DNA from: an uncultured Clostridia bacterium
GTDB lineage: Bacteria; Bacillota; Clostridia; Christensenellales; UBA1242
DNA: 64,000 nucleotides
Direction: 5' to 3'
Assembly (NCBI GenBank): GCA_934754475.1
Contig: CAKVHV010000002.1
Location: 310,001-374,000 of the forward strand
Of the stretch, positions 16,951 to 26,352 are shown in pieces. The translations under genes were made by a program, and so were the position numbers. Each line of letters starts with the position of its first letter. Position 1 is the first letter of the stretch. The notes below the pieces were generated by a model. It made no database searches. It saw nothing but the letters and a program-made list of their open reading frames with translations, and was not told the DNA's origin.

Positions 16951-17925
16951 TTATAACTTAGGCAATGCGTGCAAAGTTCTAAGGTCGTTGACCATATCTA
17001 CTCTAAACTCTTGCAAAACATGTTCTACTTCAACAAGTGGAGTATAGAATATTTTGTCGTTCTTGACACCTACTGCCAAGTTTGTCATATCTTGCATCAA
17101 AAGTTGAACTGCAAGAACTCCCCAACGAACTCCCAACATTCTATCATAATAAGTTGGTTGACCGCCACGTTGAATATAGCCTATCTCCATTCCCCTTGTT
17201 GTAAAACCAGTCTCTTGTTCAATAGCCTTGACAATTTCGTTCATATCAAGACTACAGCCTTCGCTAATAACAACTACTGGGGCGGTAACTCCATGGCTTA
17301 TTGCATTTTTGACATCGCTTATGATTTGTTCAATCGAATAATCTATTTCAGCAACTGCCAAACTATCTGCTTCGACCGAAACTGCTGTATGCAATGCTAT
17401 ATCTCCACATTTTCTGCCCATACATTTAAATACAGATGCACGAGAGTTTGCATACATTGATTGTTTGACTTGGGTGACCATATTAACCGCATTTTGAACC
17501 GCTGTATCAAAACCCAAAGACCTTTCTGTATAGAATAAGTCGTTATCAATAGTTCCCGGAATTCCAATAACATTAATACCCGCATTGACCAAATCTCTAC
17601 AGCCCCTAAACGAGCCATTTCCGCCAAGTACGACAAGTCCTTCGATTTGATTTAACTTAATATTTTCTATCGCTTGTTTAAATCCCTTTTCGGTCATAAA
17701 GTCCGCACTACGACTAGTTTTGATTATACTTCCGGCAATGGTTTCGATATTGGCAACATCAAGTAGACCAAGTTCCCTTACGTCGTTTTCGATAAGTCCT
17801 TGAAAACCCCTATTAATGCCAAGCACTGTTACGTTATTTGCAAAACATGTATCAACTATTGCTTTGATACAAGCATTCATTCCTTGGCTGTCTCCACCGC
17901 TACACAAAACTGCAATTCTTTTCAT
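16951..17925 (-). CDS. pfkA: ATP-dependent 6-phosphofructokinase
   Basis: 324 aa, typical bacterial length. Motifs: LCSGGDSQGMNACI (ATP loop), KTSRS, GGNGSF, PGTIDND with the catalytic Asp, MGRKCGDIA, and GYIQRGGQPT. The Gly in PGTIDND and after GGN indicates ATP rather than pyrophosphate as donor. The usual GGDGS reads GGNGS, so the metal-contacting Asp103 (E. coli numbering) is Asn. It follows dnaE by 55 bp, the common Firmicutes order. It catalyses the committed step of glycolysis. Confidence 0.93.
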   Translation of the reverse strand: MKRIAVLCSGGDSQGMNACIKAIVDTCFANNVTVLGINRGFQGLIENDVRELGLLDVANIETIAGSIIKTSRSADFMTEKGFKQAIENIKLNQIEGLVVLGGNGSFRGCRDLVNAGINVIGIPGTIDNDLFYTERSLGFDTAVQNAVNMVTQVKQSMYANSRASVFKCMGRKCGDIALHTAVSVEADSLAVAEIDYSIEQIISDVKNAISHGVTAPVVVISEGCSLDMNEIVKAIEQETGFTTRGMEIGYIQRGGQPTYYDRMLGVRWGVLAVQLLMQDMTNLAVGVKNDKIFYTPLVEVEHVLQEFRVDMVNDLRTLHALPKL

Positions 17926-17980
17926 AATCTATTCCTTTTTTTGTTAATTTTACACAATAAATTTGTTTTTTACAAACAAA

Positions 17981-20900
17981 TTAAATAACTTTTATATAAT
18001 CGTCATCAATATAAGCATGAAGTTCGTTTATAAGAAAACCTTTTGGATTGACGGTTGTCTTGAGTTTAAAGGCTTGGTGTTGTTTGCTACATTTAACAAC
18101 GACCGGACTATCTCCGGGATAGTTTTTGAGCAAGTCATAAATATCATCCGCCAATTTTTTGTCGGTCAAATCGTACATAAGATAGAGCGTTGGCTCACGT
18201 TTCTTTTCGACTTGTTTATCCAAATTCTCTTCTTGGACTTTGGCATCGGTTGGATTTTGGATTTCACTTAGGTTGTCTACTCTTACACAAACACCCCTAT
18301 CATTAATTGTTAGTTTTCCCTTGATTTTGACAATCTTGTCTATTTCAAGAAGGGATTTGTTGTTTGTATAAGTTCTTCCAAACAACATTGCATCAAACGA
18401 GCCATACATGTCTTCAATTTTGAGAATTGCCATTTCAGACCCGTCTTTTTTGCTATAAACTTTTTTCATTTCGGAAATCAGACCACCGCACAAAACATCC
18501 ATGCCATCGGTCAATCCGTCGTATTTATTTTCGTCGTCTTGTTCTTCGTCGTCATCAGTTGACTCTTCGTTAACTTGCAACATTCCGCCATTAAAGTTGA
18601 ATGATTTGAATATATCCACATAGTTTGCAAGCGGATGTCCCGAAATATAAATTCCTACAACTTCTTTTTCGAGTTTTAGTTTTGTTTGGTCATCATATTC
18701 GGGGATATTTGGCATGGCAATAATATTAATCGCATCATCTTTGAGAACATCGCCAAACATACTAAATTGTCCTGTTGCTTGTCTCTTTCTATCCGACACG
18801 ACTTTTTCGATAATCTGTGGATAAACACGCATCATTTGGCTACGTTTGACACCAAAACAATCAAAAGCACCCGACAAAATCATACTTTCGACACAACGTT
18901 TGTTAAGTAGAGTTGTATCTAATCTATTAATAAAGTCATTCAAATCCTTGTAATCGCCATTCATCTTTCGCTCATTAATAATTTGGTCAACAACATTGAC
19001 ACCAACGTTTTTAAGAGCGGCAAGACCAAATCTAATCTTGTTATCCTTGACTGTAAAGTAAGTATCCGAAAGATTAATGTCTGGTGGCAATACTTGGATG
19101 TTTTCTTCCCTAGCAAAACTAATATAATTTTTGATTTCATCCGAGTTTGTAATACGGTTATTAAGCACCGCTGTCAAAAATTCGGCTTCGTAATGGCATT
19201 TAAGATATGCTGTCTGATAGGTTACATGTGCATATGCTGCCGCATGGGATTTGTTAAAGGCGTACGAACCAAACTTCTCCATTTCGTCCCAAAGTTTGTT
19301 TGCAACTCCTTCATCTAGTCCACGTTTAACCGCGCCTTCAACTCCCGCTTTGCCATTTTGTGGCTCGCAACCATGAAGGAATACTTCTCTTTCAAGTTTC
19401 AAATCTTTTAGTTTTTTCTTACCCATCATCTTACGCACACTATCCGCTCTTCCGAGTGTATAGCCTGCCAAGACTTGAACGATTTTCATAACCTGCTCTT
19501 GATAAACAATACAGCCATAAGTTACTTCCAAAATTGGCTCAAGAAGTGGGCTTACATATTGTATGCCTTCGGGATTATGTTTATTTTTTACAAATGTAGG
19601 AATACTATCCATTGGACCCGGTCTATATAGCGAAACTCCCGCTATAATATCTTCAAGACAGGTTGGTTGAAGTTCTCTCATGAACTTTTGGAAACCGCCC
19701 GATTCAAGTTGGAATACAGCCATAGTGTTTCCGGTTGAAATCATCTTGTAAACTTCGGGGTCATCGTAGTCCATTTCATCAAAGTTTATGCTAACGCCAT
19801 AATTTTGTTTGATTAAATCTATAGCCATCTTAATATCTGACAAGTTTCTTAGTCCCAAAAAGTCCATTTTGAGAAGTCCTAAGTGTTCAAGTTCACCGCC
19901 GACATATTGGCTGGTCAAAATATCTCCGTTTTTGGCAAGCGGAATATGTTTATCCAATATATCTCCACCAATAATAACTCCACATGCGTGAATACCCGTT
20001 TGTCTTGGGCTATCTTCGAGTTTGTATGCAATATCTACAACTTTTTTGATGTCATCATTGGAATTATACATTTCAACAAGTTCAGGCACACTTTCATCGG
20101 GTGCGTCTGGCTTTTTGTTTATTCCAAAAACTTTGGCAATTATATTAGGTCGTTTAACTGTATTTGGAATTGCCTTGGTTACTTGGTCGAGTTCGCTATA
20201 TGGAACTTTCAAAACTCTTCCTACGTCTTTAATTGCATTCTTTGCCGCCATCGTTCCAAAGGTTATAATCTTAACAACTCTATCTACACCATATTTATCC
20301 TTAACATACTCAAAAACTTCGGCTCTTCTACTATCTTCAAAGTCAACGTCAAAGTCGGGTGCAGAAACTCTTTCTGGGTTCAAGAATCTCTCAAAGAATA
20401 ATCCATATTTAATTGGGTCTACGTCGGTTATTCCAATAAGGTAAGCAATAATACTACCAACACCGCTTCCACGACCGGGTCCTACCGAAATACCCCTTTC
20501 TCTCGCAGCATTAATATAGTCCCAAACTATCAAATAATATTCAACATATCCAAGTTTGGTGATAACTCCCAATTCATACTCAATTCTTTCTCTGATTTCT
20601 GGGGTTTCTTGTTTGTATTTTTTCTTAAGTCCCGCTTCGATTAAATCTCTAAAGTAATCCTTTGGGTCTTGGCCAGTAACTGGAACATATTTTGGATACA
20701 TGTAGTGGCCATAAACCAATTCAAAGTTACACTTGTCTGCAATCTCCAAAGTTGTCTCCAAAGCATCAGCATCATTTGGGAATGCTTCAGCCATTTCTTC
20801 GGGACTTTTTAGATAAAACTCATCGTTTGGAAACTTCATTCTATCTGGGTCGTCAATAGTCTTGCTCATTTGTACGCACATAAGAACATCTTGAGTCACA

Positions 20901-21532
20901 GCATCTTCTCTATAAATATAATGCACGTCATTTGTAGCAACTGTCTTAATATTATATTTTTTGGCATATTCTCTAAGTCTTAGATTGACTTCAATTTGTT
21001 CTTCGAGTTTGTGATTTTGGAGTTCCAAATAAAAGTCATCGCCAAAAACATCTTTAAACCACTTAACTATATTTTCGGCTTCGTCATATTGTCTATTCAA
21101 AATTGCTTGTGGAATTTCGCCCGCCAAACATGCACTCAAACAAACCAAGCCTTCGCTATGTTCTTTGAGAGTCTTTCTATCTATACGGGGCTTGTAATAA
21201 AAACCTTTGTCAAAAGCAATTGAGTTTAGTTTGCAAAGATTATGATAACCCACTTCGTTTTTGGCAAGCAATACTAAGTGATTAAGTTTAACTTTGCCCG
21301 ACTTGACATACAAATCATCACAAGTATAAAATTCGCAACCAAAAATAGGTTTGATGCCTTGTGCAACACACGCATCAAAAAATGCAACCGCTCCGTACAT
21401 ATTGCCATGGTCGGTTATTGCCAAAGCCGGCATGCCCATTTCCTTGGCAACCTTGACAACTTTGTCAATTCTCGCCGCACCATCAAGTAGACTATATTCA
21501 GTATGAACATGCAAGTGTACAAAATTTCCCAT
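17981..21532 (-). CDS. dnaE: DNA polymerase III alpha subunit DnaE
   Basis: 1183 aa. N-terminal PHP domain (VHLHVHTEYSLLDGAA, with TDHGNMYG), then the C-family polymerase core with the catalytic triad in APDFDVDFED, GRGSGVGS and VYQEQVM, followed by a helix-hairpin-helix region and an OB-fold/C-terminal domain carrying an acidic insert (DDDEEQDDEN). In Firmicutes DnaE extends primers while PolC does bulk synthesis; PolC is not in the window. It sits in murB-PHP-whiA-dnaE-pfkA. AAGGA precedes the ATG. Confidence 0.96.
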   Translation of the reverse strand: MGNFVHLHVHTEYSLLDGAARIDKVVKVAKEMGMPALAITDHGNMYGAVAFFDACVAQGIKPIFGCEFYTCDDLYVKSGKVKLNHLVLLAKNEVGYHNLCKLNSIAFDKGFYYKPRIDRKTLKEHSEGLVCLSACLAGEIPQAILNRQYDEAENIVKWFKDVFGDDFYLELQNHKLEEQIEVNLRLREYAKKYNIKTVATNDVHYIYREDAVTQDVLMCVQMSKTIDDPDRMKFPNDEFYLKSPEEMAEAFPNDADALETTLEIADKCNFELVYGHYMYPKYVPVTGQDPKDYFRDLIEAGLKKKYKQETPEIRERIEYELGVITKLGYVEYYLIVWDYINAARERGISVGPGRGSGVGSIIAYLIGITDVDPIKYGLFFERFLNPERVSAPDFDVDFEDSRRAEVFEYVKDKYGVDRVVKIITFGTMAAKNAIKDVGRVLKVPYSELDQVTKAIPNTVKRPNIIAKVFGINKKPDAPDESVPELVEMYNSNDDIKKVVDIAYKLEDSPRQTGIHACGVIIGGDILDKHIPLAKNGDILTSQYVGGELEHLGLLKMDFLGLRNLSDIKMAIDLIKQNYGVSINFDEMDYDDPEVYKMISTGNTMAVFQLESGGFQKFMRELQPTCLEDIIAGVSLYRPGPMDSIPTFVKNKHNPEGIQYVSPLLEPILEVTYGCIVYQEQVMKIVQVLAGYTLGRADSVRKMMGKKKLKDLKLEREVFLHGCEPQNGKAGVEGAVKRGLDEGVANKLWDEMEKFGSYAFNKSHAAAYAHVTYQTAYLKCHYEAEFLTAVLNNRITNSDEIKNYISFAREENIQVLPPDINLSDTYFTVKDNKIRFGLAALKNVGVNVVDQIINERKMNGDYKDLNDFINRLDTTLLNKRCVESMILSGAFDCFGVKRSQMMRVYPQIIEKVVSDRKRQATGQFSMFGDVLKDDAINIIAMPNIPEYDDQTKLKLEKEVVGIYISGHPLANYVDIFKSFNFNGGMLQVNEESTDDDEEQDDENKYDGLTDGMDVLCGGLISEMKKVYSKKDGSEMAILKIEDMYGSFDAMLFGRTYTNNKSLLEIDKIVKIKGKLTINDRGVCVRVDNLSEIQNPTDAKVQEENLDKQVEKKREPTLYLMYDLTDKKLADDIYDLLKNYPGDSPVVVKCSKQHQAFKLKTTVNPKGFLINELHAYIDDDYIKVI

Positions 21533-21544
21533 TAATTTATCCTT

Positions 21545-22537
21545 TTAGAGTGTAGTAATTTTAAATTTGTTTTTGGTTATATTATCCGATATTTCAATGA
21601 TTTTTGCAAATCTATGATTTATGCCACTTTTGGTTAGTTTTTGTGTGGACAATTGTCTTAATTCTTCCAAAGTCGCTTCGGGGTTTGCAAGTCTAAGCAA
21701 GGCTAGTTCCATAAGATTTTCGCTCAAACTCTCTAGCCCCATATTATCTTGAATATTTTTAATCGCATTTAATTGTTTAACCGATGCTTGAACGGTTTTG
21801 TTTAAATTTGCATTGAGACAATTATTTTGTCTATTAACATTGTTTCTAAGTTCTCTTATTGCGGCTTCGTTTTGCAAGTCTAGGACCGCTTTGTTTGCAC
21901 CTACTAGTGCAAGAGTATCACAAATCAACTGATATTCTTTGATATAAACAATTGGTGAATTTTTTCGAGTTGTTATTTTGGCTGTAATATCAAAATTACT
22001 AAGGAGTTTCAAAAAGTCTTCAGCAATCTTGTCAAAATTAAACACAAATTCCAAGTGATAACCGCTACCCCTATCGTTATTATAACTCTTAATTACAATA
22101 TTGCTAGTAGCGCATGCCACAAATGCACCTTTGACATAACTACGTTTGCAACAATCGTCCATAATCAAAAAGTCAGAAATTCCATTTTCAATAGCAAGCA
22201 TGCCATCTTCGTCAATTGACATAATCCCCAAATCTTTGAGTAATTGGTCGGTTATATCATAAGGCAAAGTTATCTTGTATCTACTAGCCCTTGAAATATT
22301 TGTGTTTTCCATCATAGACATTTCACAAACCTTGCCATAGTATTGTTCAATTATGTGTTTTATTTTGTCAAAAAGTTCGGGAATTTCGGTAAATATTTCA
22401 ACTTTTATTTGATGATTTGACGAAATACTGAGTTCTCCCGAACACTTGATAATCGCGCTTAAAAAAGCTATCGAACAACAATCGTTTTCGATATCTTCCT
22501 TCAAAACTTCTAACTTTGCATTGGTTGCAAAAGACAT
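21545..22537 (-). CDS. whiA: WhiA, LAGLIDADG-like DNA-binding protein
   Basis: 330 aa. N-terminal WhiA domain (CCSIAFLSAIIKCSGEL), LAGLIDADG-type core (CCKRSYVKGAFVACATSN) and C-terminal helix-turn-helix (LRLANPEATLEELRQL). Streptomyces WhiA controls sporulation division genes; Bacillus WhiA affects division and chromosome segregation. TAAGGAG precedes the ATG. The usual neighbours rapZ and yvcK are not next to it; a PHP gene takes their place. Confidence 0.95.
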   Translation of the reverse strand: MSFATNAKLEVLKEDIENDCCSIAFLSAIIKCSGELSISSNHQIKVEIFTEIPELFDKIKHIIEQYYGKVCEMSMMENTNISRASRYKITLPYDITDQLLKDLGIMSIDEDGMLAIENGISDFLIMDDCCKRSYVKGAFVACATSNIVIKSYNNDRGSGYHLEFVFNFDKIAEDFLKLLSNFDITAKITTRKNSPIVYIKEYQLICDTLALVGANKAVLDLQNEAAIRELRNNVNRQNNCLNANLNKTVQASVKQLNAIKNIQDNMGLESLSENLMELALLRLANPEATLEELRQLSTQKLTKSGINHRFAKIIEISDNITKNKFKITTL

Positions 22538-22546
22538 AATAACTCC

Positions 22547-23278
22547 TTAATTAAACTTAGGTACTTCATTTAAATTAACCACTCTATCTAGTGGAATTTT
22601 GTATTTTTCAATTAGATTAAATGCTCTATGATTTTTTCCTACATTTTCAACTTTGTGAGCATCGCTATTTATTATAAACTTAACATCTGTTTTAAGCATT
22701 TTTTCGATGTCTTCTTTTGAAAAATTAATACGTTTTCCGTTAAGTTCTATATATATTCCTTTTTCGGCACAAACCTTGGCAATTTTTTCGCAATCAACAT
22801 AACAACCAGCATAATTTAAATGAGCAATTATACTAATTCGATGCTTTTCTATTGCATTTAAGTAAGCCAAAGTATTGGTTTCAATTTGTTTTTTGGTTGG
22901 TTTTTTTCTAAGAATATTTGGAAGCACAAATTTAAACCATTCACTTAGTTTAACCTTTGTCATTTTGTGAAAGCCCAAAACCACCAAATCAAGGGCTTTT
23001 AGTTCACTATCCGAAATATCCAAATCTCCATTTCTTGAAATTAAGTTCGCTTCGATTCCAAGCAAAATTTTGGTTTTGTATTTATCTTTGATATCTTGAA
23101 TATCTTGACGCATTTTGTCCAAATCGCCATGCTTGATGTGATAAATTGAATTATATGAGTGTTCGGTTATAGCGATGTATTTAAGTCCCAAATTCTCCGC
23201 TTGTCGCACGTTTTCTTCGATAGTGCTTGTCCCATGCGTGTATGTCGTATGTGTATGAAAATCTCCAATTAAATTCAT
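22547..23278 (-). CDS. PHP-domain phosphoesterase
   Basis: 243 aa. Metal-binding motifs of the PHP fold are all visible: DFHTHTTYTHG, ITEHS, GIEAN, HLNYAG and NSDAHK. This matches YcdX/histidinol-phosphatase-like proteins; substrate unknown. It is packed between murB (ATG 1 bp after the murB stop, with GGAG inside the murB end) and whiA (9 bp), so it is clearly cotranscribed. Confidence 0.88.
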   Translation of the reverse strand: MNLIGDFHTHTTYTHGTSTIEENVRQAENLGLKYIAITEHSYNSIYHIKHGDLDKMRQDIQDIKDKYKTKILLGIEANLISRNGDLDISDSELKALDLVVLGFHKMTKVKLSEWFKFVLPNILRKKPTKKQIETNTLAYLNAIEKHRISIIAHLNYAGCYVDCEKIAKVCAEKGIYIELNGKRINFSKEDIEKMLKTDVKFIINSDAHKVENVGKNHRAFNLIEKYKIPLDRVVNLNEVPKFN

Positions 23279-23279
23279 T

Positions 23280-24194
23280 TTATTCTCCTACAAATTCGAT
23301 TTCACAATCCAATTTGATTTTGTACTGTTCAAAAAATTTTTGTTTTATTTCTTCGATTAATTCAAATATTTCGGTGCTTTTTGCACTGCCAATATTTAAT
23401 ATAAAATTAGCATGTTTGCAAGAGACTTGTGCATCTCCTTTGGACATCCCTTTTGCGCCCATTTCGTCTAATAACTTAGATACTACTATGCCATCTATTC
23501 GTTTAAAAACACAACCTGCCGAAAATCCTTTTGGCTGGGTTTCGTTTCTTTTTTTCAAAGTTTCTAACATGGTACACTTTATTACGTCTTTGTCGCAAGG
23601 TGTCAGTCTTAGACCGACTCTCAAAATTATATAATTTTTGTTTGAAAATATACTTTTGCGATAGCCAAACTCACATTCTTTGTTTGTCAAGTAAACAATT
23701 TTTTGTTTTGTTAAATCATAAGCCACTACAAAAGATATTATATTAGACATTTCAAATCCAAAACATCCCAAATTCATACAAGTTGCACCACCCATACTTG
23801 CCGGAACTCCAATGGCCTTTTCTATTCCACCAAGTCCATGGTCGCATGCATAACTTATGACACTTGAAATCAGCACTCCAGCACCGACTTGTATTTCATC
23901 GTTTGTCTCTTGAATTCTCTCAAAGTCTCCACATAATTTAATTACAACTCCGTCGTAACCATTGTCCGAAAAAACGATATTACTTCCATTGCCTAGTACA
24001 AATATTTTTGCATTTATACTTTGCAAATAAAGCATAGCCTTGACAAAATCTTCAATAGTGCCAAGTTTCACAAAATATTTAGCCTTGCCACCCACTCTAA
24101 AGGTTGTCATGTTTTTTAAGTCATAATTTTTAAAAACTTCACTTGCCTTTAGTTTTTTTTTAAGTTTTGCCAAATTTAAATTATGTACTTTCAT
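23280..24194 (-). CDS. murB: UDP-N-acetylenolpyruvoylglucosamine reductase
   Basis: 304 aa. FAD-binding motifs TTFRVGGKAKYFV and LGNGSNIVFSD, then GIPASMGG-type GVPASMGGAT, YRKSIF, and SAGCVFKR. In most MurB proteins the position after SAG is the catalytic Ser that protonates the enol; here it is Cys. It performs the NADPH-dependent second step of UDP-MurNAc synthesis. It is the first gene of the murB-PHP-whiA-dnaE-pfkA run, preceded by GGGG. Confidence 0.94.
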   Translation of the reverse strand: MKVHNLNLAKLKKKLKASEVFKNYDLKNMTTFRVGGKAKYFVKLGTIEDFVKAMLYLQSINAKIFVLGNGSNIVFSDNGYDGVVIKLCGDFERIQETNDEIQVGAGVLISSVISYACDHGLGGIEKAIGVPASMGGATCMNLGCFGFEMSNIISFVVAYDLTKQKIVYLTNKECEFGYRKSIFSNKNYIILRVGLRLTPCDKDVIKCTMLETLKKRNETQPKGFSAGCVFKRIDGIVVSKLLDEMGAKGMSKGDAQVSCKHANFILNIGSAKSTEIFELIEEIKQKFFEQYKIKLDCEIEFVGE

Positions 24195-24313
24195 ATTTTA
24201 CCCCAAAACTATAATTTTTTCAATCAATTATTTAAATATATTAAATAATTATTTGTAATATATATGAAAAAATCTATATGTTTTGACTTAAATAATCTAA
24301 GATTAAAAAGAAA

Positions 24314-24335
24314 AAAGCCAGAAAATTCTAGCTTT
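24314..24335 (-). terminator. ldh terminator
   Basis: On the minus strand AAAGCTAGAA pairs with TTCTGGCTTT (one G-U) and is followed by TTTCTTTTT. The hairpin begins at the ldh stop codon. Confidence 0.75.
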
Positions 24336-25239
24336 AGAGTAAGTTTTGTTTGTCAGACTTAATTTTTTGAATTGATTTTAACAAGTGTTTTTCGTCTTCG
24401 GGAGTAAGAGTTATAAATAAAGTACGACTAACACCCGATTTATTTACAATCGAAGGAATTGAAAAATAGCAATCATGTTCTTTGTTGTATGCCGACACCG
24501 AAATTATTGCATTTTGATTATCCAAAATAGCATTTGTAATTTTGAGAAGAGACATCCCTATTCCATAACTAGTATTGCCTTTTTTCTTAATAATCTCATA
24601 TGCACTACTGCAAACTTCGTTTTGAATTTCGCTCATTTGTTCTTTGGTCAAAAACTTTTCGGCTTTTTCTAGTCCAATCATTACATTATTCCAAGGAATA
24701 AACTCGCTATCTCCATGCTCCCCAATTACATAACCATGAATACTCTTTGGGCTAATATTTATTTTTTGACCAACCAAATATCTAAGTCTAGCCGAGTCAA
24801 GTGTTGTGCCACTGCCAATTACTCTACTTGAAGGGAATCCCGAAAGCCTAAAAGTTATATCCGTCATTATATCCAAAGGATTTGTCGCAACCAAATAAAT
24901 TCCGTTAAATCCGGATTTTTTAACTTCGCCTACAACACTTTCGAATACACCTTTGTTTTTGTTAATTAAATCTGTTCTTGTCTCTCCAACACTTTGATTT
25001 CTTCCCGCACAAATACAAACTATTGTTGCATCTGAGCAATCTGAGTAATCTCCAGCATAAACCTTGAAATTTTTGGGAGCATATGACATTGCATGGCTCA
25101 AATCACTGGCTTCGCCTTCGGCTTTTTCTTTGTTAATATCTATTAGCACGAGTTCATCAATAGCCACACCATTTACAACCATTGCATAAGCATAACTCAT
25201 GCCAACATTTCCACATCCTACAATTACGATTTTTTTCAT
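24334..25239 (-). CDS. ldh: L-lactate dehydrogenase
   Basis: 301 aa. NAD site GCGNVGMSYAYAM with LIDIN (Asp for the adenosine ribose), the substrate loop NQSVGETRTDLI in which Gln marks lactate rather than malate specificity, the catalytic GEHGDSEF His, and TLDSARLRYL. It reduces pyruvate to L-lactate and regenerates NAD+. Its start overlaps the stop of the radical SAM gene (TAATG), with AAGGTG upstream. Fermentative metabolism is implied. Confidence 0.93.
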   Translation of the reverse strand: MKKIVIVGCGNVGMSYAYAMVVNGVAIDELVLIDINKEKAEGEASDLSHAMSYAPKNFKVYAGDYSDCSDATIVCICAGRNQSVGETRTDLINKNKGVFESVVGEVKKSGFNGIYLVATNPLDIMTDITFRLSGFPSSRVIGSGTTLDSARLRYLVGQKINISPKSIHGYVIGEHGDSEFIPWNNVMIGLEKAEKFLTKEQMSEIQNEVCSSAYEIIKKKGNTSYGIGMSLLKITNAILDNQNAIISVSAYNKEHDCYFSIPSIVNKSGVSRTLFITLTPEDEKHLLKSIQKIKSDKQNLL

Positions 25240-26168
25240 TAATTCACCTTACCTTTGTAATTATCTCCTTGATAAATATCCAAATCATTTAATCTTTTTG
25301 TTATTCCATTTAAAATCAACTTTTTGTGCATAGCCCACTCAGGTGCTAGGCACATATCTTTTGGCGGGTCACCCGTTATTCTATAAATTATGATGTCTGG
25401 TCTAAGATAACTTATAATCTTACAAACCGCAAGTTCATAATCAATTTGCTTCAAAGGTTTATACTCACCACTTAAGTACATTTGCCCCAGTTTAGTATTT
25501 CTCAAAACATAAGTATTATGAATCTTGACACCATTTACACCCAAGTCATTTATAAACTCGGTGGTCTTAACTAAATCTTCTTCACTCTCATTTAGTCCAA
25601 CCATTATGTGTGCAACTATGTCTATATCATAACTTTTTAATATCTTGCAAGCCCGAGCAAAATCTTCGTTTGAATAACATCTATTAATTTTTTCTGCAAT
25701 TTCCAAATTAGTAGTTTGAAGGCCAAGTTCAACACAAACATAATATTTACTTTTGTACAAAGCAAGCAATTTTGCTACATCGTCATCAATCAAATCTGGT
25801 CTTGTTGCAACTTCCAAGCCTATAATCTTGTCACTTTGGCTTAGTGCTATGTCATATTTTTTCTTTAGATTTTCGGTTGTGTCATATGTTCCACTAAAAG
25901 ATTGAAAGTATACAATAAACTGCTCGGCTCTCAACCCCCTATAACTACTCAAAAATAAATTTACTTGATTTTTGATAGAGTCAAGAGTATCTTCACATTT
26001 GCCTTTGATATTTTCGCCCGCACCACTGCTTCCGCAAAATATACAACCGCCTAGTCCCTTTGTCCCATCTCTATTAGGGCAAGTAAAATTTCCGTCCACA
26101 CAAATTTTGAGTGTACGTTTTCCAAATCTATTTTTTAAATACAAATTTAAATGATTGTATCTTTCCAC
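25239..26168 (-). CDS. TIGR01212-type radical SAM protein (YtqA-like)
   Basis: 309 aa. The Fe-S cluster Cys set is C-x14-C-x2-C within FTCPNRDGTKGLGGCIFCGS. FQSFSGTYD, EVATRPDLI, ELGLQT and HIMVGLNES follow, as in Elp3-like radical SAM proteins. The family probably modifies tRNA or another macromolecule; the reaction is not established. It is translationally coupled to ldh, which may be only organisational. Confidence 0.85.
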   Translation of the reverse strand: MERYNHLNLYLKNRFGKRTLKICVDGNFTCPNRDGTKGLGGCIFCGSSGAGENIKGKCEDTLDSIKNQVNLFLSSYRGLRAEQFIVYFQSFSGTYDTTENLKKKYDIALSQSDKIIGLEVATRPDLIDDDVAKLLALYKSKYYVCVELGLQTTNLEIAEKINRCYSNEDFARACKILKSYDIDIVAHIMVGLNESEEDLVKTTEFINDLGVNGVKIHNTYVLRNTKLGQMYLSGEYKPLKQIDYELAVCKIISYLRPDIIIYRITGDPPKDMCLAPEWAMHKKLILNGITKRLNDLDIYQGDNYKGKVN

Positions 26169-26352
26169 GAAATTATTTTAGCATATTTTAAATTGTTTTG
26201 TTAAATATTTTTTGTAATCAATTATTATATAAACTTTAGTTTACCCAGTCACCCCAAAGCAAATAATTATTTTTCTAGCATAATCGGACAGGCAGATTAA
26301 TATAAATATTTTAGTAAATTTGAAAATTTCAAATTCAAAAAGGGGAAACTTT

